Source: Chloroflexota bacterium
GTDB lineage: Bacteria > Chloroflexota > Dehalococcoidia > SM23-28-2 > HRBIN24
Direction: 5' to 3'
DNA length: 10,726 nt
Assembly: GCA_030550295.1 (NCBI GenBank)
Contig: JAUQPQ010000056.1
Span: 1 to 10,726 of the forward strand
A program made the translations under genes and the position numbers. Positions 7,398-10,726 of this stretch are shown in pieces (position 1 is the stretch's first letter; every line of letters begins with the position of its first letter). The notes under the pieces were generated by a model. It ran no database searches and was not told where the DNA came from. It saw nothing but the letters and a program-made list of their open reading frames with translations.

Positions 7398-7865
7398 ATG
7401 TCAAACAAGGGGCAAGAGGGGAGGACTATAACTTTTAACCGTAAGGCACTTCACGACTATCACATCCTTAAGACGTTGGAGGCGGGGATAGAGCTACTGG
7501 GCACAGAGGTAAAGTCCATCCGGGAAGGGAGGGTCAATATCCGCGACGCCTATATAAGGCCAGAAAACGGCGAGATGTGGCTTGTAGGAGCCCACATCGC
7601 TCATTACCCTCCTGCCGGACGCTTCCAACACGATCCCTACCGGAAACGCCGTCTCCTTTTGCACCGTTATGAGATACGCCAGCTGATTCAGGCCCTGCGG
7701 GGGCCAGGGATGACTATCGTACCCTTACGTCTGTACTTTCGCGGCGGAAGGGCGAAGCTAGAGATCGCCCTCGTCCAAGGCAAGCGAAAGTATGATAAGA
7801 GGGAAGCCATTGCCCGTCGCGAGGCCGAGAGACAGATGCGCCGCGCCCTCAGGCGTCCGGCATGA
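7398..7865 (+). CDS. smpB: SsrA-binding protein SmpB
   Basis: SmpB binds the tRNA-like domain of tmRNA and brings it to stalled ribosomes for trans-translation. The 155-residue length is typical. The N-terminal half has the conserved core FNRKALHDYHILKTLEAGIE and GTEVKSIREGRVNIRDAY. The central part has HDPYRKRRLLLH, and the basic C-terminal tail (about 128-155, KYDKREAIARREAERQMRRALRR) is the segment that enters the decoding centre in known SmpB proteins. ATG 7398 comes two bases after the peptidase stop codon and has no clear ribosome binding site, so translation is probably coupled. The tmRNA gene begins 50 bp downstream, so both trans-translation partners are adjacent. Confidence 0.97.
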   Translation: MSNKGQEGRTITFNRKALHDYHILKTLEAGIELLGTEVKSIREGRVNIRDAYIRPENGEMWLVGAHIAHYPPAGRFQHDPYRKRRLLLHRYEIRQLIQALRGPGMTIVPLRLYFRGGRAKLEIALVQGKRKYDKREAIARREAERQMRRALRRPA

Positions 7866-7895
7866 ACCCCCTGCCCCAAGAGGCCCTGAAAGCGG

Positions 7896-7901
7896 TATAA
7901 T
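7896..7901 (+). promoter_or_regulatory. -10 box of the ssrA (tmRNA) promoter
   Basis: A perfect TATAAT lies 14 bases before the mature 5' end of tmRNA. A convincing -35 is absent; CTGCCC at 7871-7876 is the nearest partial match, with a 19-base spacer. Transcription from about 7908 would leave roughly eight bases to be removed by RNase P. Confidence 0.65.
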
Positions 7902-7915
7902 CTAAATAGGCCAGT

Positions 7916-8269
7916 GGGGACGAGCGGGTTCGACAGGGTAGGTCGGGCCCGGACAGCAGGCCGAGGTGGCCGTCGCCTCGTAAAACAGGCGGCAAAAAAG
8001 TAGCTGGCGAGCGCGAGCTTGCCCTTGCCGCCTAAGGGATAGGCGGCACGTCGCTCCTGCTTGCCTCCTGGGGGCAGGAAGCGGCGCCAGAGACCAGGGG
8101 TGCAGCCCCCCGAGGGCCGTCTAAGGGGGCCTAAGAAAGAGACGGCTGGCCTGGCGGCACGTTGCCGGTGACGGTACGCCAGGCGAGAAAGAAGCATCGG
8201 CTAAGCCTGTAGGCGGTCCGGGGTGGCCTTCACCTGGACGAGGGGTTCGACTCCCCTCCGTCTCCACCA
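7916..8269 (+). ncRNA. ssrA: tmRNA (transfer-messenger RNA)
   Basis: This RNA rescues ribosomes stalled on broken mRNAs and tags the product for proteolysis. The 5' end GGGGACG (7916-7922) pairs with CGTCTCC (8259-8265), including one G-U pair, and is followed by A and an encoded CCA (8267-8269). The conserved GGGTTCGACAGGG lies at 7926-7938 and the T-loop TTCGACT at 8246-8252. The tag frame is GGC GAG CGC GAG CTT GCC CTT GCC GCC TAA (8006-8035), encoding GERELALAA after the alanine carried by tmRNA. It ends in ALAA, the usual ClpXP signal, and is preceded by GTAGCT, much like the region before the resume codon in other tmRNAs. The tag resembles the Dehalococcoides type as I recall it. The T-stem has six pairs instead of five. 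The 354-base length is normal, and it appears to be the one-piece form. Its last 40 bases overlap the end of the convergent MFS gene. Confidence 0.97.
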
Positions 8270-9540
8270 TTTTTCTTATGCTTCCCCAGCACGCCCACCA
8301 GGGTAAAGGCTAAGGCAGACAGCCCATACGCCCCTATGAACATGAGCAGGGCCGGCTTATAGTCGCTCCATATATCGTACATCCAGCCCGTGAAATAGGG
8401 CCCCACCACCTGCCCCAAGGTGGAAAACAGCCCTGAGGCGCCCAAAATGGCACCAAAGTGGCGCATGCCAAAGAAATAACTTATTAGCAGCGGCTCCACC
8501 AGCGGCCCATTGGCCTGACCCACCGCCCATAACACTACAAAGGTCGCCAAGGCCGGCAACGATGTGGAGCCCAAAACTATAGCCACCGCCACTAGCTGCA
8601 AAAGCACGGTGCTTATAGCTAACCCTACTGTAGGGATGCGGTCCCCCATCCAGCCAAAGGAGATACGTATGCCCGTATATAGGCCAGTAATAGCCGACAT
8701 TATTGCTGCCGCCCCCTCAGGCGATATCCCCCGTGAGCGGAAAAAGGGTACCGTGTGTACCAAGAAGGACAACATAGATAGGTACATGAGCAGGACACCC
8801 AAGGTGATTAGCCAAAATATAGGCGTCCTAACCGCTTCCCCAAGAGTATAGGACCCCGCCTGCACCCTCCCCGCCCGTGACCAAACCGTCTCCCCTTGAG
8901 GCTCTTGCAGATCCGTCTCCTCCGGCCTCTCCCGTAACACCAAGAGGGTCACGGGAACGTAGTAGGCCATCTGAACGATCCCAGAGAATATGAAGGCCTG
9001 CCTCCATCCCCAGTGCTCTATCAGGAAGACGAGCACAGGGGTAAAAACGAAGCCACCTAACCCAAACCCCGCATTGGTGATGGCCAACGCCAGCCCCCGC
9101 CGCCACAAGAACCAACGCGACACCAACGTCTGAATGGGGAGATAGAACATCCATGCTCGGAAGAGGGCCCCCACAGCATAAAGCAAGTAGAGCTGCCAAA
9201 GGGACCCCACCAGAGGCATCGCCAAGAAGGAAAGGGAGCACCCCACCACCCCCACCAACATCGCCTGCCGTACCCCATGCCTGTCTATCCACCACCCCAC
9301 CAAGGGGCCCTGCAGGCCAGACACCAACCAGACCAAGCTCACCGCACCCGATACCTGAGATCGGGTCCAGCCGAATTCTCCTTCCAGCGCTGCAAAATAG
9401 AGACCAAACGCCCAAAAGGACACCCCTGAGGCAACAGCAAGGCATCCTGTGGCCGCTACCACCACCCACCAGCCGTAATAGGCCCGCCGAAGCCCTGTTA
9501 CCGGCCATGCCAGCTCCCGCAACCGGCTCCCTATCCCCAT
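8230..9540 (-). CDS. MFS transporter, oxalate/formate antiporter-like (OFA/monocarboxylate) type
   Basis: This 436-residue protein is a major facilitator superfamily transporter with about 12 predicted membrane helices and a central cytoplasmic loop (about 200-230, ERPEETDLQEPQGETVW). The start region RRAYYGWWVVVAA and the later EGEFGWTRSQVSGAVSL are typical of the OFA/monocarboxylate group. Motif A is present as GWWIDRHGVR at 82-91. The likely substrates are small organic anions, but this cannot be settled from sequence. ATG 9540 is the only start before an upstream in-frame stop, and its ribosome binding site is poor. The frame has no stop before the tmRNA gene, so its last 12 residues (GGDGGESNPSSR) are read from the strand opposite the tmRNA acceptor and T-arm; they are probably a non-conserved tail. 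The gene is divergent from the DtxR-family repressor gene, which might control it. Confidence 0.9.
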   Translation of the reverse strand: MGIGSRLRELAWPVTGLRRAYYGWWVVVAATGCLAVASGVSFWAFGLYFAALEGEFGWTRSQVSGAVSLVWLVSGLQGPLVGWWIDRHGVRQAMLVGVVGCSLSFLAMPLVGSLWQLYLLYAVGALFRAWMFYLPIQTLVSRWFLWRRGLALAITNAGFGLGGFVFTPVLVFLIEHWGWRQAFIFSGIVQMAYYVPVTLLVLRERPEETDLQEPQGETVWSRAGRVQAGSYTLGEAVRTPIFWLITLGVLLMYLSMLSFLVHTVPFFRSRGISPEGAAAIMSAITGLYTGIRISFGWMGDRIPTVGLAISTVLLQLVAVAIVLGSTSLPALATFVVLWAVGQANGPLVEPLLISYFFGMRHFGAILGASGLFSTLGQVVGPYFTGWMYDIWSDYKPALLMFIGAYGLSALAFTLVGVLGKHKKNGGDGGESNPSSR

Positions 9541-9600
9541 CTTGGTTGAATCCCATGATACAAGCCCTCGACTCCCTCACCAACCCCCCACTAATATCTC

Positions 9601-9629
9601 TTGACGTAGGCTCCACTTTTGGAGAGATT
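9601..9629 (+). promoter_or_regulatory. Possible promoter of the DtxR-family gene
   Basis: TTGACG (9601-9606) is followed after 17 bases by GAGATT (9624-9629), a weak -10 box that still has the conserved A and final T. Transcription near 9636 would give a leader of about 13 bases just including the ribosome binding site GAGGTG (9637-9642). Confidence 0.4.
9611..9624. repeat. Short inverted repeat in the dtxR-like promoter spacer
   Basis: CTCCA (9611-9615) and TGGAG (9620-9624) are perfect inverted arms around CTTT. They lie between the proposed -35 and -10 boxes. This is a fair place for a repressor site, including autoregulation, but the arms are short and do not match a known DtxR or MntR operator. 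Confidence 0.3.
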
Positions 9630-9648
9630 GGGTACTGAGGTGTTAGTC

Positions 9649-10338
9649 ATGGGGCGCAAAGGGACATTAGAAAGAAAGCTCACTTCCACAGTAGAGGACT
9701 ATCTCCAGGCCATATACAGCTTACAAATGGAAGGGGAAGCTGTGTTCTGCGCCCGTCTAGCCCGGCGCATGAAGGTAGCTGCCCCCACAGCGTGGGCGAT
9801 GATCCAGAGGATGGCGCGCGACGGACTGGTAGCCTTAGACCACAAGAAGAGCGTCCACCTTACCGAGGAAGGGGAGCAGCTGGCCGAGAAGATAGTACGA
9901 CGACACCGCTTAGCCGAGAGATTTCTCATGGACGTGCTAGGGCTAGGATGGGCAGAATGCCACGAAGAGGCCCACCGCTTCGAGCATGCTATCTCGCCCC
10001 GCCTTGAGGAAAGAATAGTGGCCCTCCTAGGCAACCCCACCCACTGCCCCCACGGAAGCCCCATCCCCGGCAGTGGCGGCACCTTCGACCCAGAACTAGT
10101 CCCCCTCTCCTCATTGCGAGAAGGGCAAAAGGCCATCATCGGCTTCATCTCTGAAGAGCTAGAGGAGGATCTGCCCCTGTTGCACTATTTGGAGAGAGGC
10201 CAGCTCATGCCTGGGCAGACCATCACAGTGCAAGAGGTCGTCCCCAGCAGCGACCTGATAATAATACAAAGCAGCAGCCACCAGGTGCCCCTGGCCCTAC
10301 GAGTAGCCGAAAAGATAAGGGTGCGGTCCCTATTCTGA
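9649..10338 (+). CDS. DtxR/MntR-family metal-dependent transcriptional repressor
   Basis: From ATG 9649 this is a 229-residue protein. A winged helix-turn-helix domain (about 10-75, TVEDYLQAIYSL to VHLTEEGEQLA) is followed by the metal-binding dimerisation domain (about 80-140, RRHRLAERFLMDVLGL, HEEAHRFEH, CPHGSPIPG) and a FeoA/SH3-like C-terminal domain (about 150-225). Aligned without gaps to DtxR, the ligands are His86, Glu90, His105, Glu107, Glu112 and His113. The DtxR Met10 and Cys102 positions are Asp17 and His109, so the metal may be manganese or another ion rather than iron (inference). GAGGTG lies six bases before ATG 9649. An in-frame TTG at 9619 would add ten residues but falls inside the proposed promoter, so I reject it. 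The gene is divergent from the MFS transporter gene across 108 bp. Confidence 0.93.
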   Translation: MGRKGTLERKLTSTVEDYLQAIYSLQMEGEAVFCARLARRMKVAAPTAWAMIQRMARDGLVALDHKKSVHLTEEGEQLAEKIVRRHRLAERFLMDVLGLGWAECHEEAHRFEHAISPRLEERIVALLGNPTHCPHGSPIPGSGGTFDPELVPLSSLREGQKAIIGFISEELEEDLPLLHYLERGQLMPGQTITVQEVVPSSDLIIIQSSSHQVPLALRVAEKIRVRSLF

Positions 10339-10343
10339 CATCC

Positions 10344-10382
10344 CTAGCCTGAGCAAATAAGGCCAGAATACAGCCAGGCTAG
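10344..10382. repeat. Inverted repeat downstream of the DtxR-family gene
   Basis: CTAGCCTG (10344-10351) and CAGGCTAG (10375-10382) are perfect 8-base inverted arms with a 23-base loop, starting five bases after the stop codon. No T-run follows, so it is not a standard intrinsic terminator. It may protect the transcript end or be a protein site. A second small hairpin (AGTG/CACT, from about 10381) would compete with the right arm. Confidence 0.45.
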
Positions 10383-10416
10383 TGCAAGAACACTCAGCAA
10401 CACCAAGTTCCCTTTT

Positions 10417-10441
10417 CCCCCGTTGAAGATGTTGACGGGGG
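10417..10441. repeat. GC-rich hairpin overlapping the last promoter
   Basis: CCCCCGT (10417-10423) and ACGGGGG (10435-10441) form a seven-pair perfect stem with an 11-base loop. The right side overlaps the -35 box at 10432-10437. It could be a regulator binding site or a transcription barrier; no T-run follows, so a normal terminator is unlikely. Confidence 0.4.
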
Positions 10442-10460
10442 GCAGGGGGGGTGGTAAACT
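10432..10460 (+). promoter_or_regulatory. Promoter of the right-edge gene
   Basis: TTGACG (10432-10437) and TAAACT (10455-10460) are separated by 17 bases, a good sigma70-type pair. The spacer is almost all G. Transcription near 10467 would leave a leader of about 68 bases before GTG 10535. The leader contains GGGGAGGGG (10522-10530) as ribosome binding site; I recognise no riboswitch in it. Confidence 0.6.
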
Positions 10461-10534
10461 GGGCATTCGCTGAAAGCAGGTATGGGCCTATGCCTAGGGC
10501 TCACATCTGCTATCAGTTAAGCGGGGAGGGGTAG

Positions 10535-10726
10535 GTGCGCCAGTTCTGGTTCCGCTGGGGGTTTTTCCCCGGCTACTGGTTCTTCGCCCGTAGCCCCTGG
10601 CGCCTCCCCCGCCTGAAAGAGTACATAGAGGCCCTTGAGGAGTACAGGCGGGAGCTAGAGGCCGAGCTGCGGGCAGTGGAGGAGGAGCTGGAGCTGTTGC
10701 ACCGGGCCCAGCAAGAGGAGGAGAGA
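10535..10726 (+). CDS. Aromatic-rich coiled-coil protein, 3' end cut by window edge
   Basis: The frame starts at GTG 10535, right after an in-frame TAG (10532-10534) and a purine-rich ribosome binding site, and is open to the right edge (64 residues). The first 25 residues are very rich in Trp, Phe and Tyr (RQFWFRWGFFPGYWFFARSP). They are followed by LPRLKEYIEALEEYRRELEAELRAVEEELELLHRAQ, a clear amphipathic coiled coil. I do not recognise the family with confidence. The layout of an aromatic/Gly stretch followed by a Glu-rich coiled coil loosely recalls DUF5320-like small proteins, but the match is weak. The promoter and leader just upstream indicate its own transcription unit. Confidence 0.6.
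   Translation, partial: MRQFWFRWGFFPGYWFFARSPWRLPRLKEYIEALEEYRRELEAELRAVEEELELLHRAQQEEER

Noticed and set aside
7688..8197. Minus-strand open frame of 169 codons across the end of smpB and most of tmRNA
   Set aside because: It is antisense to two well-supported genes and shows only Arg/Pro-rich composition with no family features.
8240..8269. tRNA-like 3' end, considered as a separate tRNA
   Set aside because: It is the T-arm and acceptor strand of tmRNA; the matching 5' acceptor strand is at 7916-7922 and the tag frame lies between them.
8828..9616. Open frame of 262 codons on the minus strand, in another frame over the MFS gene
   Set aside because: Its product is a Gly/Trp/Cys-rich low-complexity sequence without domains, whereas the overlapping frame gives a clear MFS transporter with conserved motifs.
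9586..9621. Promoter for the MFS gene on the minus strand
   Set aside because: GATATT or TATTAG could serve as a -10 box near 9591-9598, but nothing resembling a -35 box lies at a proper distance, so I did not list it.
9619..9648. TTG start adding ten residues to the DtxR-family protein
   Set aside because: It falls within the likely promoter and lacks a ribosome binding site; ATG 9649 has GAGGTG six bases upstream and a family-typical N-terminus.

Overview
The window looks like a piece of chromosome from a member of the Chloroflexota, most likely Dehalococcoidia or a relative. The best clue is the tmRNA. Its tag reads GERELALAA with a glycine resume codon, which resembles the GERELVLAG-type tag I recall for Dehalococcoides rather than the common ANDENYALAA type. 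The DNA is moderately GC-rich, yet Arg AGG/AGA, Ile ATA and Leu CTA codons are frequent. That pattern is often seen in thermophiles; this is inference only. There are no insertion sequences, CRISPR arrays, tRNAs or rRNAs, and the region reads as an ordinary, densely packed housekeeping and transport locus.

Layout: (1) Positions 1-2312, minus strand: a gene order of 6-pyruvoyl-tetrahydropterin-synthase-like protein, then an amidase-signature hydrolase (overlapping, with a strong internal ribosome binding site), then a cysteine-rich zinc-ribbon protein cut by the left edge. (2) Positions 2313-2400: an 88-bp divergent promoter region with two back-to-back sigma70-type promoters. (3) Positions 2401-6078, plus strand: a Tat-type lipoprotein substrate-binding protein and two DppB/DppC-type permeases of a peptide-class ABC importer, without ATPase genes. 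(4) Positions 6084-8269, plus strand: an S41 (C-terminal processing) peptidase with a nearly leaderless promoter, then smpB, then ssrA (tmRNA) with its own TATAAT box. These form a protein quality-control and ribosome-rescue block. (5) Positions 8230-9540, minus strand: an MFS transporter whose last codons lie antisense within the 3' end of the tmRNA. (6) Positions 9649-10338, plus strand: a DtxR/MntR-family metal-dependent repressor, divergent from the MFS gene. (7) Positions 10339-10726: a 196-bp intergenic stretch with inverted repeats and a good promoter, then the start of a short tryptophan/aromatic-rich, coiled-coil protein cut by the right edge.

How the genes may work together: the shared promoter region suggests that the amidase operon and the peptide-type importer are linked, perhaps in import and hydrolysis of amides or peptides (inference). 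SmpB and tmRNA are partners in trans-translation. The S41 peptidase just upstream may share in handling of defective or envelope proteins.

I did not find a clear, undescribed multi-gene system. The most useful unusual points are the Cys-less, Glu-containing (PTPS-III-like) active site of the pterin enzyme, the antisense overlap of the MFS gene with tmRNA, the lengthened T-stem of the tmRNA, a Gln-to-Asn change at the expected third catalytic position of the S41 peptidase, and the unrecognised edge genes.
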